Assembly (NCBI GenBank): GCA_022828595.1
Contig: JAKGHH010000003.1
Span: 15,934,934 to 15,998,933 of the forward strand
Origin: Nelumbo lutea
Lineage: Eukaryota; Streptophyta; Magnoliopsida; Proteales; Nelumbonaceae
Direction: 5' to 3'
Length of the DNA: 64,000 nt
Each line of letters begins with the position of its first letter. Within the stretch, counting starts at the first letter, position 1. Shown here in pieces: positions 11,100 through 23,515 of this stretch. The position numbers and the translations under genes are program-made. The notes under the pieces were generated by a model. The model was not told the DNA's origin, made no database searches, and was given only the letters and a program-made list of their open reading frames with translations.

Positions 11100-11830
11100 G
11101 TGATTTGGCCCTCTAATGACGTGATGACATGTAGAATCTTATAACAGTTGTATAATATTTCAGAATGGGTCTGAATGTAGTAGGCACGTTATGTAAGCAC
11201 AATGAATAAGTACGTAATAGCTGTGTGACATATCCTATGTGAACAAGTTTTGGAAGTGCTTCGAACACCTCACACCTGCTTTGTCAATTTCGGCACCACC
11301 TCGGTGGGCTGAATTGCAAGTGGCATGGTAAGACATTAGGTTAGCATAAAGGACGACTTGTCTTTGTTGACCTAACCCAACTTCGATTAGCGACCTGCCA
11401 GACGTGCCGGGTGGCTTTCTCCTTAATAGACTATCATCTTCGACTTTCTCGAGACCAAGAAAAGCCGGTTATCTGTCCACTTCGGGCATGATTGGATAAA
11501 CACTACCCGCTTATGCAGAGCCTACCTTCAAATATGAAACCACCTCCGAATTAGATGGGCTGGGGATCTTGGATGTGTTTTGTGAGCCTCACGACAACTT
11601 ACTTATATAAAGACATTCCCTTTCACATAAAAGATACACAAGATTTAACTTTTACAGTTTAGTAGTTTATCTCTAACTCTCTCACTTTTTTTAACTCACT
11701 CAAAACTCTTTACTGACTTAAGCATTAGAGTATCTATCCTGGGTCAAGCAACCCGAACACTATTTATTCTTCTTGCAGCTCGATCACATTTACTTAGACA
11801 GCTGAGGTACTACTGAGTTTACTTCAATAA
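11100..11830 (+). mobile_element. Probable solo LTR or LTR fragment of a Ty3/gypsy element
   Basis: The right part has plant gypsy LTR landmarks in order: a TATA-like CTTATATAAAG near 11610, then CTGACTTAAGCATTAGAGT, a GGGTCAAGCAACCCGAACAC block, and TTCTTCTTGCAGCTCGATCACATTTAC before the end near 11830. No primer-binding site or gag follows. The left end is not clearly defined; TGATGACATG at ~11121 is one candidate. A target duplication was not found. Confidence 0.55.
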
Positions 11831-14060
11831 CTATAGTATGATTATCAACGAATGAGATAATCATATGTCATATACGACGTCATAGGGTAGATTAAAATGT
11901 GGATGGGTGAGTTGGATCGGATGCGGGTTGAAGTCCCATCCATCAACCAAAAACCACTCGCTTCCATTTGTTACGTATCCACATTTGTAATATGCATCTA
12001 TTAATCCACCCAATGCAACTCTGTTTTCTGCATCTTTGTTTTATCTATTAATTTATCCAATTACAAGTATATATACATTGCACCTATGACTATGAAAACT
12101 AGATTTAAAAGAAGCATGGGGTAGGGCCAGTAATGCTAAAAATACATTGGTCGGATTCCTCTCTAGATCTTGATTCCAGAAGCCAGAAGGAGAGGAATCT
12201 TTTATATATTTATTTTAGTATTTAACGTTTAAACCACCGATCTCATAATTGAACCCAACCCAATCTGCGGGCCCTTATTAGGCAGTACTCAGTATCAGTA
12301 GTCGATATGGTCGCATGGGATCAAAGCCGCGGATACGTAGGTTTTCCATGGTATGCAGTATTGATCAGTATGTTTTTTTGTCTCTGGTTTAAATTGATGA
12401 AAATTGTCCATACATATAGTGTTCATGGATATGAATGAATGAGACCTCTCTCTCTCTCTCTCTCTCTGTCTATGTGATTGTGTTTGTGAGGCTGAGGAGG
12501 TCCACACTCCACAGTTCAACAGTTCACACATATTTTTGATGGTCGTATAGAGCCCTCAAAGACCGTCCAATCCACCATGAATCGCCACATCGCGCATGAG
12601 GAAATGTGAAATCAAAAGCCAACTGCCGACTTCTAACTCCATGCTAGCTAATATCACATTTTGTCTTGTAGCACTTCCACATAAATGACTAAAAGTCCTC
12701 TCTCTCTCTCTCTCATCCACACACCGTCACACAGATAAACGTTGTTTCTTTCTCTTTTTATAGGACGACCCACATAAACTATTTCACACCTGAAGAGTAC
12801 AAAAGAAGAGTGACATACTTGGAAGATCTAAGTTGCCGTCTCAATCCCAAGTCCAACTCTACAGATGAAAAAAAAAAAAGATCACAAGAAATGTCACTTG
12901 ATAACCACTAAAAGGTTTCTACTCTTTCAATAAGCTTGCTTGCACAAATTACATCATCAGCAACCTTATAGTTAAAGCCTTGGTTGCTGAACAATAACAT
13001 CTTACCAGAGAAATCAAGGTTTAGTTTAATGAAATCTTATCATGCCCATTTCCATATTTAAACCATTTTTTTTCTGAAAACAAAACAAAGCGATGTACTT
13101 GTTTTTAATTAACCATTAAATTAGATATCTTCACATACCCATTTTTCCTTTGATAACATTCTTTGACCACCCTATTAAAAAAGCTGGTCCAAACCACAAT
13201 AGAAATTAAGCACAAAATGACAAAAGTTAAACATGATGTTAACATTTCCAAAAGCCCACATATTAGGTAACACTGTTCAAATTAATATTTGTTCTTGTCT
13301 CCACGCTTGTAATAGTGAGTAAATAGCAAAGCACTGGTGACTGCTCATGACTACAAAGCGTCGTTTCCCAAGTGAAGGGAGGCCGGTCGGTCTCCGGCCG
13401 CCCCGGTAATTAGAGAAGGGCAGTCTCTTTCCATGGCACTGGTTGCATGGGATGACTACTTGTGGATAGCTTGGGAGAATGGCTTTATGATTTATGCCAC
13501 GTCGAATATAACGTGAACCTAATCGTGATCACATGGCCGGAGCAGACTTTAAATGCATGGAAAGGGATTGCAAGTTAATGGTATAATCTTTATAGATGAT
13601 GGATCTTTGATAGATTTTCTAACTCTTCTCTTGTAGATAATAATTTTGAGAAATAAGAACCGGCCGCCGATGCAAAAGCAAAACTCAGCTTTTAGAACTT
13701 GAAATTTGTTGGGTCATCGTGCCAAAGTTAGTTGTTATCTCCCTTTCTTTACATCACCGTATCTCGATTTATTAGGGTTTATCAGTCCTGCTTTCTTGCT
13801 TCTAATTATTAATGGAGGACAGACTATATATATTTTATGTTTAAAAAGAAGAAAAAAAAAAAGGACACAGAAAAACCTAGTCAAATTGGAGACCCTCATC
13901 ATCATACTTCATACACGCATCACGAGGTTTGGAGGTTGAATACCTTGGGAGTACTTTCACTGAGACCCTGGGAGTATGTAAGAGATGCCGAGCTAACTTA
14001 ACTTCATTACCAGAAGAAGTTATTAATAGATCGTGATGGATGTTACTAACTTACGTTTTT
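11831..14060. other. Intergenic region upstream of the MYB gene
   Basis: AT-rich with (CT)n runs at about 12449-12468 and 12697-12713, and poly-A tracts. A GC-rich patch at 13375-13410 (GGCCGGTCGGTCTCCGGCCG) is locally palindromic. No recognised coding sequence. Confidence 0.5.
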
Positions 14061-14236
14061 ATTTTTTATTTTTTGAAATTAAGGTAAAAATTATGGGATT
14101 GAGGTTTGAAACAACAAGTAAACGCTATTAGGGTTTCCCGGTGCAACCACATTGAATGCCACGCGGTTTTGTAAGGCAAAGAAGGCTTGGCACAGCTGAC
14201 TTTTGCAAGGGCATGAGTAAATGCTCTGGCTGGCAT

Positions 14237-14294
14237 CTTTTGACTCTTAAGGGAAACCTTTTGCCGCTTTAGGGTCAGCGTACGCGACCCTTTA
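14237..14294 (-). promoter_or_regulatory. Cluster of four DOF-type [A/T]AAAG sites upstream of MYB
   Basis: On the minus strand AAAAG occurs at 14241-14237 and 14262-14258, and TAAAG at 14271-14267 and 14294-14290, all within 58 bp just upstream of the TATA box. Clusters of this motif are reported as needed for guard-cell expression of Arabidopsis MYB60, a member of the same MYB subgroup. The sites are seen; the role here is inference. Confidence 0.4.
14271..14291. promoter_or_regulatory. Dyad-symmetric element upstream of the MYB TATA box
   Basis: AGGGTC at 14271-14276 pairs with GACCCT at 14286-14291 around the perfect palindrome GCGTACGC, with one unpaired A. It lies 12 bp upstream of the TATA box. 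It has the form of a dimer-binding site, but no factor is assigned. Confidence 0.4.
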
Positions 14295-14302
14295 GTCTCT
14301 TC

Positions 14303-14310
14303 TATAAATA
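14303..14310 (+). promoter_or_regulatory. TATA box of the MYB gene
   Basis: TATAAATA lies 161 bp upstream of the start codon, placing transcription start near 14335. The resulting leader is about 135 nt, A-rich, and contains no upstream ATG. Confidence 0.7.
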
Positions 14311-14470
14311 TGGACCCAGAAACCATTGCCTTGGACGCTTGTCTCAGCAATCCAACAACAAACAAGCTAAGATAAACACAACGCAGGAGAAGAAGATAGA
14401 GGAGAGTAGAATAGACTCTCTTGTTGGCATCACCAAAGAAAGTTGGAGACAAACACACCAACTTGGCGGT

Positions 14471-15845
14471 ATGGGTAGACCACCTTGCTGTGATAAAATC
14501 GGTATTAAGAAAGGACCTTGGACTCCAGAAGAAGATATCATCCTTGTCTCTTACATTCAAGAACATGGTCCTGGAAATTGGAGGGCTGTTCCTACCAATA
14601 CTGGTAAGTTTTCTCTTTTGTTTCTGTTTTCAGATCTTAGTTTCATCTCTTTGCTTAAATTAGGTTGCTCTTATCGATGAAGTATACTGTATTTAAGACA
14701 GTACAGGTCCATAATGGCTTCTTGGTTGTGTGAAAAATTGAAAGTACAGGTTGCTTTGATGAATATTTATACTACCTGTTTTTTTAACACTATTTTCCTT
14801 GTGGGTTTGGACAGGTTTGCTTAGATGCAGCAAGAGTTGCAGGCTTAGATGGACTAATTACCTTAGGCCGGGGATCAAACGTGGTAACTTTACTGAACAA
14901 GAAGAGAAGATGATAATCCACCTTCAAGCTCTTTTGGGAAATAGGTAAACCCACCCCTCTCTCTCTCTCTCTCTTGCCCATATTCCAGATTCAATATGAA
15001 CATGGGCATCTATAATATCAGATTTTTTCTATTTTGTTTATCTTGATGCAGTGATGTGTCTGTATTTGGAGAGGCTTTGGCTTAGTATATTAATGAGCCT
15101 GTGATTTTGGTGCAGATGGGCTGCCATAGCTTCCTATCTCCCTCAAAGAACAGATAACGATATCAAGAATTACTGGAATACCCATTTGAAGAAGAAGCTC
15201 AAGAAGCTTCAAACGGGCTTTGATGGGCATACCAAAGATGGGTTCTCAGGTTCCCAGACCATGTTAAAAGGTCAGTGGGAGAGGAGGCTTCAAACTGATA
15301 TCCACATGGCCAAGCGTGCTCTATGCGAGGCCTTGTCCTTGGAGAAACCAAACAGTCTGTGCGACTTGAAGCCCTACGATAGCTACTTCTCCTGGACGAG
15401 GCCAAACCAAGCATCTACTTATGCATCAAGCACGGAGAATATCTCAAGGTTACTTGAAGGTTGGACGAGAAATTCATCGAAATCTGGTGGATCAACCCCT
15501 GAGACCACTCAGAATTCTATCAATATGACGGTTGGAACTGATTCTACTTCTAGCCAGGGCACAAGTGCATGTGCAGCCAACCATACTGACGATTTATCAC
15601 CTGATGCCTTTGAATCGCTGTTAGATTTCGACTCTTCTACGCCTGATGTCTCTCAATCAACATCGCTAGATGAGGCAGCGAATTTTGCACAAGAGACCAG
15701 CCTACTCCAAGATGAAAGTAAGCCCAAGTTGGAAGCCCAAGCCCCTCTTTCAATGCTTGAGAAATGGTTGCTTGATGAAGGTATGACTCAAGGCCAAGAA
15801 GACCTGATTGGGATTTCACTAGATGAAACTGATGAGCTGTTCTAA
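14471..15845 (+). CDS. R2R3-MYB transcription factor, subgroup 1 (MYB30/31/60/94/96 type)
   Basis: DNA-binding nuclear regulator of 330 residues. Exons are 14471-14603, 14815-14944 (the 130-bp second exon typical of R2R3-MYBs) and 15116-15845; both introns are GT-AG and the frame stays open. R2 covers about residues 14-61 with Trp 17, 37 and 57. R3 covers about 67-112, with Phe in the first Trp position as is usual. The bHLH-interaction signature of other subgroups is not seen. The start MGRPPCCDK is the family start. C-terminal marks are [20 protein letters not shown] after R3, [17 protein letters not shown] (~187-203) and [12 protein letters not shown] (~299-310), which place it in subgroup 1. 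Members control cuticular wax and drought response (MYB94/96), hypersensitive cell death (MYB30) or stomatal opening (MYB60). R3 reads most like MYB30/96/31 and the [17 protein letters not shown] box like MYB60, so no single symbol is given. Confidence 0.95.
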
Positions 15846-17768
15846 GGAACTCTACTCCCTTTTTGGGGGCTGCTGGGGATCTTTCTGTTATTTTCTTTCT
15901 TTCTTTTTTTTTTTTTTTTCTCTTTTTTTTTGTCTGGGTCTTGAACATTAAACATTGAATTCCCCTGTAGCCCGATCTGAAAGAAATCAGCCACCCACCC
16001 AATGCTAGAGAAGTGTAAATTACAAACGACTATATAAATTAAATATTTTAATGTATGAATTTATTGAATAAGTTTCTAACTAGTCCGCTAAGAAGGCTTT
16101 ATATATGTGTAATCGTACTTCTTTGTAAGTAGGCTTTAAAGTGTAGTTTTTGCACCTTGTTCTGTGCATATCTAGAATTGAAAATGAGATTTTGTTTCTG
16201 ATGCTTATATAAATCCCTATTCGGAACTTATGATGATGTTTATTTATTTATTAATTTATTAATTTATTAATTTCTCACAAAAAAAAAAACTTCTTTCATT
16301 TATATCATAATTACATTGTATCTCTGTGCATTGCATGAAGCAATTTACTATCCTCTATTGAATATTGATAATTGATTACCTTTACTTTTTTTTTTTTTTT
16401 TTCTGTTTTCAAAACTGAAAGATGATCGTAACTTCAGTAAATAACCATTGACACGTAGCTAATGTGCAGTGGAGACGTTGGAGAATTAGGGTTGACTTTT
16501 CTATCCAATATATTTGTGCATGACAAGGATAATGGAAAGTCAAATCCTCTCTCTCTCTAACGATGTAAGCAAAAGCAAAAGCTGCTAGTGCAACAATATT
16601 CTAGAAAATGATCAAATGATCAAGCCATTTTAGTTAAAAATTGGGCCGATTATGATTGAACCATGATTCCATCGGTCTTTTTTCTTCATCGGTCAAAGGT
16701 TTATGGGGAGAAGAGAAAAAGTAAAACAAAATTTTCAAAACAAATGAAGCTAAATTCATTTGATTTTCCGATTTATTGGTGACAAAAACAAAATGTTTTT
16801 TTTTCTCCTCCACGACTTGGTTTAATAGGGGAAAAATACACAAGCATATTTTAATTTTCTATTAATATTCTAACATCTACTCTATCTTGCTTCTTTTGAT
16901 TTTTCTTTAATTTATAAAATCTCCTCAGTCTTTACGAAAAAAAAAAGACTGCTGTGCCTCAACATTGTATTTTGTGTAAAAAACATTGTTTTGAAAGAAG
17001 ACTTAAGCCTTGAGGGATGTGAGACTTAAACCTCAAGCCTCAAGTACTACTGATTATTTAGTGGTTAAATGCAAAAAAAAAAAAAAAATACATATTTTAT
17101 GTATTTTTTATAGCTCAGAACGTTTGTAAGAAGCGCTTTAGTAATTATGAGCCAAAAATTAAAAAGAGTAAATTAGAATGAAAAACTAAGAGGATAAATA
17201 TCATATTGGTTTCTCTTATGCTATGTTTGGTTCGAAAGGAAAGGTAGGGAAAGGAAGTTCAATGCAATCTTTCAAACCAGAAGCAGCCATAGTTTTTTAA
17301 GAGAGTGCAAGGCAAAATGGGGTCAAACAAATTTTTTAGTTTTTCTTTGATAAATCAAGTAGGATTTTTTTCTTATTATTCTAAATCTAACATCCCAAAT
17401 TCGTTATTTTTTCATTTCCTTTCCTAATAGATTATTTTATTTTTATTGATTCTTTTTTTAAATCAATTCAACTAAATTATTTCTTTTATTTTAAACTGTT
17501 AAATGACTATAGATCTAGGTAATATCAATTACATGGATGATACTTTATATGTTTCCTTTATTCTAAACTGGTCATTTAAATAATTTGAAAACTTTGCATT
17601 TTGAAACATGAAATGTAAAGTATTTATAATTGCTAATTGATCATTTATTATTTTATTTAATACATAAAAGCTAGAATGTGTTGTTGATAAATTTCTATTT
17701 TATGAAATTTGTACCTTCTATTGTTTTAATTTAATATATTATATGTTATTTTTATCATTTATAAACTG

Positions 17769-17808
<40 letters not shown>

Positions 17809-19496
17809 TAATTTTAAGACTTTTCAAGACTTACACTTCTTTTTTTTGGGCCATTACGTCTGAGTTGGGTCAGAGTTTGGGGGCCCCGTTGTATACCCTA
17901 ATTTTTTTTTTTTTTAATTGGAGATTGGCCGGAACTGACCCGTTTGATTTATCCATGTTACATTTAGGACAAACAGTTAAAAATTAGATGATGGTTAAAT
18001 TTGGACCAAGCTATCTGAAACTGAAACTAAGGTCAAACCGCGGTCAGAGTGTTGGTCTAGGTTGCTCTTTAACAAAGAGATACTTGTAATAAGTAAGATC
18101 ACAGGATATCTCTCTCATGAACTGGAAATGAACCACGGGGCAGGACATGCATTGGAAATACGCATATGGTCTTAAATGCGGGACATGTGAAGTGTTTTGA
18201 CTTCTTAATTATTATTTATTTATCTCAAAATTGAAATTGCCTGATCGATGCTGCTGATTCCTGAGAGTCCTGAGTAATCCGAACTGTAAAGGGATGAGAA
18301 GACCCATAAGTCCCTCATGAATACCATTACCAAATCCGAAGAAAAAGAAATCAAACTTCTTTTTGATGACGGCCTTTTGAATTGGAATACCACAGCAAAC
18401 CCAGAAAAAAACAGGGTGGGAGTATTAAATGAATGTTCCAGCGCTCTCTTCCACATCACTGTTGCTTGCAGCTGGCCGAGAATAGAACTGCAGAAGGAGA
18501 GAGAGACAGAGAGAGAGAGAGAGAGCATATATTATATATACAAGGCCCACAGCAGCTAAGGAAATGGTCAATTCTCACCTTCTCTGCTTCTAAAAAAGAA
18601 TTCTCCTCTTATTGTATGGTGAAGTGATAGGCTGTGAAGCTGGCCTAGTGGCTACTGGAGATTGCAGAGATGCATGCATGAGAGAACCCATATGTTCATT
18701 TCTAATATGAAAATGGAGAAATTAACTAGGTAGCTTCTGTTCATCTCAGTTTTGAGAGAGAAATCCCTTTGATGGAGGGCCTTACAAGCCAACCTTAATT
18801 GTGCTGTATTATTTAAGTGAAGCATGTGAGTGAAACAGTAGATATCTAGAGTGAGAAAGAGAAACATGGGGACAGATTGGGCTAGCAGATACTGTAGAAA
18901 GACATGAACAGAGAGGAAGTAGTTACGTCTATTCTTCTTCTATTCTACACAAGACCAAACAAGCTCGTTGGTCAGGGCCCCATGATTAATATACTCCTGT
19001 TGGCTGGTATTAAAGATGGTAGGGTTTATTTGCCTAAAATGGTTGCCCTCTCATCACGGGATAGCGTGTTTCTAGGCACACGGATCAGATGAGATCAAAA
19101 AGATAAAAAGAGTCGACATCCTCGTCCATGAGAATATGAGAATACTCAATCAGTTCTTAATTTCTTAATTGTACCTGCATACCAGACTTTAATATGCTTT
19201 ACCAAAATTGAATAGACTTCAATATGCTTTTAATTAGTACCTCTCACCGACAAATTTTTGATTTGACACGTTAAACATACAGAATGTAAATGAATGGTGG
19301 GTAATTAGTTGCTCGATCGGTACCGCCTGGCCGGAGCCGGGGAAGTCATACTTGAGCGGCACTTCAGTGGCTTTCCAAACCACCTCAATCAAAGCTCCAC
19401 CCCTCCTAAGATAAATTATTCAATTAATCTTGATTTCAAACTGCCCAAATTACTGCTTTTATTCTCATCAGCACTACCCGTGAAAAATCCAGATTA
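15846..19496. other. MYB 3' region and intergenic DNA
   Basis: A long poly-T tract at 15904-15930 and AATAAG/ATTAAA-like signals between 15945 and 16075 probably belong to the MYB 3' end. Then follow a (TTTA)n-like run at 16238-16272, an (AT)n tract at about 17771-17801 and a (GA)n run near 18498-18523. Open frames of 80-100 codons at 18220-18560 overlap the (GA)n run on both strands and have no recognised domain. No gene can be supported. Confidence 0.5.
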
Positions 19497-19967
19497 ATTA
19501 GTAACTGCAATTTGTGCCTAGTGCATTTTGGTCTTTGAAATTTAAAATATGACAATTCACTATCTGAACTTTTAAAGCGTGGCAATTTAGCACTTACTAT
19601 TAATCAGCAGTTAACCTGCCGTTAAGTGACAGTTTGAAAAGAAGACAAATGTATTTTGAATGTCATTTAATTTTCTTTATCAACCATCTAAACGTTGATA
19701 AAAATTAACAGTTTCAAATCTTTACTCCTTCAGTTCAAGAAAGTTTGGGTTGCGCTTGAGTGGATATTCTGGTGATCCTAACTTTCTTCAATAGAAGAAG
19801 CAAGGATTTGGGACTAGTATTTTTTTTTTGCCAATATTTGGATAGTTAATTTAACAATTAATTAATTACAGGTATTAGATTGTTACATTTTGAAAGTTTG
19901 AGTATTTTATTTGTTGCAATTTAAAATTCAGGAATCAAAGTAAAAAATACAAATTGAGAAAATTTCT
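19497..19967. mobile_element. Foldback element, family B, copy 1
   Basis: About 470 bp whose two halves are inverted copies: a GGTCTTTGAAATTTAAAATATGACAATT-type arm on the left and its complement AATTTAAAATTCAGGAATCAAAG on the right. Internal arms have TTAAGTGACAGTTTGAAAA and TTAACAATTAATTAA. This is the most decayed of three copies. Boundaries are approximate. Confidence 0.6.
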
Positions 19968-20018
19968 TTAAATTTATGCCCCACCTTTGTAACTTGTATT
20001 TGACATTTTTTAGAATTC

Positions 20019-20131
20019 ACATCTACCCTCCACATAGGGCGCCCCACAGCATATTCCAACGGTGTATTGGAAACATCTCTCCACCGAAAACTTTGGGAGA
20101 TATTTCCAATGCATGCTGAGATGTAGATGTG
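20019..20131. repeat. Hairpin MITE-like repeat, family A, copy 4
   Basis: CACATCTACCCTCCACAT at the left pairs with AGATGTAGATGTG at the right. The core is GTGTATTGGAAACATCTCTCC and GGGAGATATTTCCAATGCAT. GGGCGCCCCACAGC, also seen in copy 8, lies inside the left arm. Confidence 0.7.
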
Positions 20132-20198
20132 ATCTTACATTTTTCCTATTAATTTTAGCTATATAGAGATTTTTCCTTTTTGAATTTGCATGAATACC

Positions 20199-20290
20199 TC
20201 ACACACGCCCCACATCACTATCCAACTGTGTATTGAAAACGTCTCCGGTCATCGGGAGATAGTTTCACAATGCACATTGTGGAGAGTATT
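20199..20290. repeat. Hairpin MITE-like repeat, family A, copy 5
   Basis: CTCACACACGCCCCACATCAC leads into TGTGTATTGAAAACGTCTCC, which pairs with GGGAGATAGTTTCACAATGCACA. It lies only 70 bp from copy 4 in the same orientation. Confidence 0.65.
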
Positions 20291-20550
20291 CTATCGGCTG
20301 CCAATTTAATTTAAACTCTTTTTTTTTTGAAAAAATGAAATTAAAAAAACCTTACCAAAGCTGAAAAAAGGTGGATACATGACCACATTAGAGGATGCTA
20401 ATCCATAGAGAAATATGGGCCGGGTAGGAGTCAGGGAGTTTGCTGGACGATGAACATGCTGGTAATGCGTTTGCTGACAAGCTGGAAAGTACTGCATAGT
20501 ATCTGTTTGGGAGGGATTTCATGTAGTGGCTTCTGGCTTATTGAAAGTTT

Positions 20551-20766
20551 CATGGTTTTTAAAACCAGACCAGACAGGAAAAACTGGGAATGACTGGTTC
20601 TGTTTTCCCCCAAAATTGTTTTTCCTAAAACCATTGATTTTGGTTAATAAACCGCTGAATCAGTCAGTTAATTGTTTGAATGGTTTTGATCATTTTTTAA
20701 TTTTTTTTAATTTTTTTGTTAGAACATCTGATCGGTTCAATCACCGGTTCGGTTTTAAAAACCATG
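20551..20766. mobile_element. MITE, family C (CATGGTTTTTAAAACC termini), copy 1
   Basis: The left end CATGGTTTTTAAAACCAGACC is the inverse of the right end CGGTTTTAAAAACCATG. The flanks GAAAGTTT (20543-20550) and AAAAGTTT (20767-20774) match at 7 of 8 positions, as expected for an 8-bp target duplication of an old hAT-type insertion. The inside is AT-rich and non-coding. Confidence 0.75.
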
Positions 20767-21119
20767 AAAAGTTTAGAAGCTGTGTTTGATGAAAAATCTA
20801 AAAATTCCAATTATGTTTTAATTTAGCTAAAGATATTGACTTTTTTGGTGAAGTAGTTGTAACATCTTTCTTCGAAACAGTAGTTCAGTCAATCAAAGCC
20901 GAAACCCTTCTAAATGGGCTCTCAATATTTTTGCTGAATGTTATACAACCCTGAGAATCTATCATCAGCTTGGTTGCGATTAATCACTTTAACTTCTGCC
21001 TGACCACATTATTTCAAATTTCAATACAACCAAGACTACTTAACGTTTCGAACTAGATAAGAGAGCACTCTGCCTCTTCTACCCACAAATTCGATCTTCT
21101 CACGTCCTAATTCACAAGA
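20767..21119. other. Intergenic, no gene seen
   Basis: AT-rich spacer between two small repeats, with no recognisable feature. Confidence 0.5.
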
Positions 21120-21232
21120 AACTACCACTTTATATTGAGAACATCTCCCCTCCATGAATGATAAAGGAAATATTCCTATTTCCCAATGCATGTTTAAAAA
21201 GTCTCCTGGGGTTACGGATGTGGGAAAGTTTC
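21120..21232. repeat. Hairpin MITE-like repeat, family A, copy 6
   Basis: TTATATTGAGAACATCTCCCC and TTCCCAATGCATGTTTAAAAAGTCTCC repeat the family core, but the arms are degraded and the right end is not clear. Confidence 0.5.
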
Positions 21233-21550
21233 CTAATAAAAAGCAAAGTGGATCGGTTGTAACTTGTAAGTAGCCATTCTTTGATTTTTCATTTTTTTAA
21301 ATTAAGTTTAAATTAAGAAAGCTACAAAATTTTAAAGGGGTTGGGAAATACAAAGAGAACAAATTGATGTGGGCAAATGCATCTCAGAATATATTATAGA
21401 TTCTTCCTATAAATAATACAAGGCTATTTTCAAGGGAAAGTAGCTTTTTTTTTTTTTTTCAAAGTACGAAGTTTCAAATTAGAAATAGGTAAAGAGTTTT
21501 TACTTTTTAAATTGTTGTTCCTTTATAAAACTTGTACTAATGTATTACTT

Positions 21551-22050
21551 GGAAAAATTTTCGATCAGTACCATGTACTTTGGCTTGAGTGACAATTTGG
21601 TTTCCGAACTTTAAAATGCGATAATTTAATATTCGAACGTTCAAAATGTGACAATCAGGTATCTATCATTAACCAGTCCATTAATCAACCGTTAAGTGAC
21701 ATTTGAAAAGTCAAAAATGCCCTTCAAATGCAATCTAATTCTCTTTATCAATCATCCAAACATTAGCAATAAAATGAACAGTCCCAATTCTAGATTCTTT
21801 TAAACAGTCACCAACTTTTTTGAAGAGAAAATGATAAGATTTGGGACTCTTCAGTTTTTTGTCAATGTTTGGATGGTTGATAAAGAGAATTAGATGACAT
21901 TTGAAAGGCATTTTTGACTTTTCAAATGTCACTTAAACGGCTGATTAACGACAAGTATTAAATTGTCATATTTTGAAAGTTTAAATACTGAATTGTTGCA
22001 TTTTAAAGTTTTAGGACCAAATTGTCACTTAAGACAAAGTAAAATTTTCC
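21551..22050. mobile_element. Foldback element, family B, copy 2
   Basis: GGAAAA at 21551 and TTTTCC at 22050 end arms of about 240 bp, so nearly the whole 500 bp can fold back. Left arm: GTGACAATTTGGTTTCCGAAC, TTAAGTGACATTTGAAAAGTC, CTAATTCTCTTTATCAATCATCC. Right arm: the complements of these in reverse order. There is no coding capacity. It is a non-autonomous element, possibly Mutator-like because of the long inverted repeats; no clean target duplication was found. Confidence 0.8.
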
Positions 22051-23018
22051 TCTTTTTTTATTTATTTATTTTTGCATCTTTACAAGATTACCCAAATACA
22101 ACAAAGTATGAGGTAGGAAAGGCATGATACTTATAGGGCAATACAATGTTATAAAGTTCTGCATTTTACAACTTCAGGAATTTTGCAGTTCAAAATTTTC
22201 AAAGATTTTTTGATAGAGGATAGGATTTTGCTAGTATTTTACAGAAGCAAAGTACTATTTTGGTAGTTTTAAATATCAAATTACTTTGTATAATAAATTA
22301 TCAATTAATAAAAATCCCAATTATCATTTTATTGTTTTAGTGTCTAAGTTGCAACTCAGGACGCTGACATTTCTATAATTCAAAATTCCCATTAATTTAT
22401 AGAATAGTAATTTACTGATATCTAGTTCAAGCATTCAAGCACAAGCTGGGTTGGGCCAGAAAAAAGAAACTAAAACTACTCAATAAAAAAATTGCACCAG
22501 CCCATGAGCTCATATGCAGTACCCACAGAACACTACACCTGTAACTTTCTTTGGTATTACAGAGGGTAACAGAACGAGTTGGATGTCACGGAGAACATGC
22601 AGATACATGGGTTTGATCCCGTGCCTCGTTTGAGGGATACCGAGAATCAGATCTGGGCCCAATCTAAAAATTCAAGCGCATATACGCATATGAATATATG
22701 AAATAACAATACCCCATCAACAATTTATCATGTCCTTGTTTATTACAATAATACATCTAGTAAGTTTGTCTCTTTTATAATCATACAAATACCGTAATGT
22801 AAATGGGCCGAGGTGTTGGACACAAAGAAAAGTGGAAAAGCCCATCCAGACCATGGGTTGGGAACATTTTTATCCGCCAGCAGAGAACCATGAGCACTAA
22901 GTCAATAATGTTATGTTCTTTCTATTAGCGTATTTGACTCTTGAGTCTAATCTATTCCTTGGTTCTTAACTTCTTATTCTTCTTATTGAATATTTGTTTT
23001 TATGATTTTGATTTTAGG
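22051..23018. other. Intergenic spacer with one SINE-like copy
   Basis: AT-rich, no coding sequence recognised. The SINE-like copy at 22560-22640 is listed separately. Confidence 0.5.
22560..22640 (+). repeat. tRNA-derived SINE-like copy
   Basis: GGGTTTGATCCC at 22609-22620 is a near-consensus Pol III B box, with ACAGAACGAGTTGG about 40 nt upstream as a weak A box. CGTGCCTCGTTTGAGGGATA follows. It is not a foldable tRNA by eye. Confidence 0.4.
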
Positions 23019-23515
23019 TAGACCTGGCAATCGGGTTGGGTGGATCGGGTTCGAGTTGGGTCAAGGTATTTTGGGTTGGTTGAATTTCTGGTTGGGTTGT
23101 CAAATACTAGACCCTAACCCTAAATGTTTAGGTTAGGCTTAACCCATGGGTCAATCGGGTTATCCCAAAAAATAATTGAATTTTAAAAAAATAAAGAAAA
23201 ATTACATGAAAATGTCAAAATTAAAAGAATTAACCTTAAAATTCTAAATATAAAATAAAAACTTGAACATTTAACAATTTAAAGAGTAAATAATAAAAAG
23301 TAAAGAGTGCAAACTTCTGACAATGCATAATTAGACTTGACAATCGGGGTCAGCGGATTGACCCATGACTCAACCCAACCCAACCCAATTTTTTTTGGGT
23401 CAGGTCGGGTCGGGTCATTTTCATATTCGGGTTGTTAAATATGAGACCCTAACCCTATTTTTTTTTGTTGGATTGGGTCGGATTCGCGAATTGGGTCAAA
23501 TTTTTGTCAGGTCTA
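23019..23515. mobile_element. hAT-like GGGT-rich MITE(s), one nested copy
   Basis: TAGACCTGGCAATCGGGTTGGGT at 23019 and a second start TAGACTTGACAATCGG at 23332 both match, in inverse, the end TTTGTCAGGTCTA at 23515. The 23332-23515 segment is thus a short copy. The 23019 copy either shares this end or lost its own. The GGGTT/CCCAA-rich subterminal sequence is common in plant hAT MITEs. No 8-bp duplication was found. Confidence 0.6.

Noticed and set aside
14066..14566. 166-codon minus-strand open frame over the MYB promoter and first exon
   Set aside because: It is the shadow of the conserved MYB exon 1 and leader, with no domain and no promoter of its own.
18220..18559. 102-codon minus frame and 80-codon plus frame
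   Set aside because: Overlap each other and a (GA)n run; no recognised domain, no consistent start or splice context.
23090..23160. CCCTAACCCTAAA telomere-like motifs
   Set aside because: Only two or three units inside a GGGTT-rich hAT MITE; not an interstitial telomere array.
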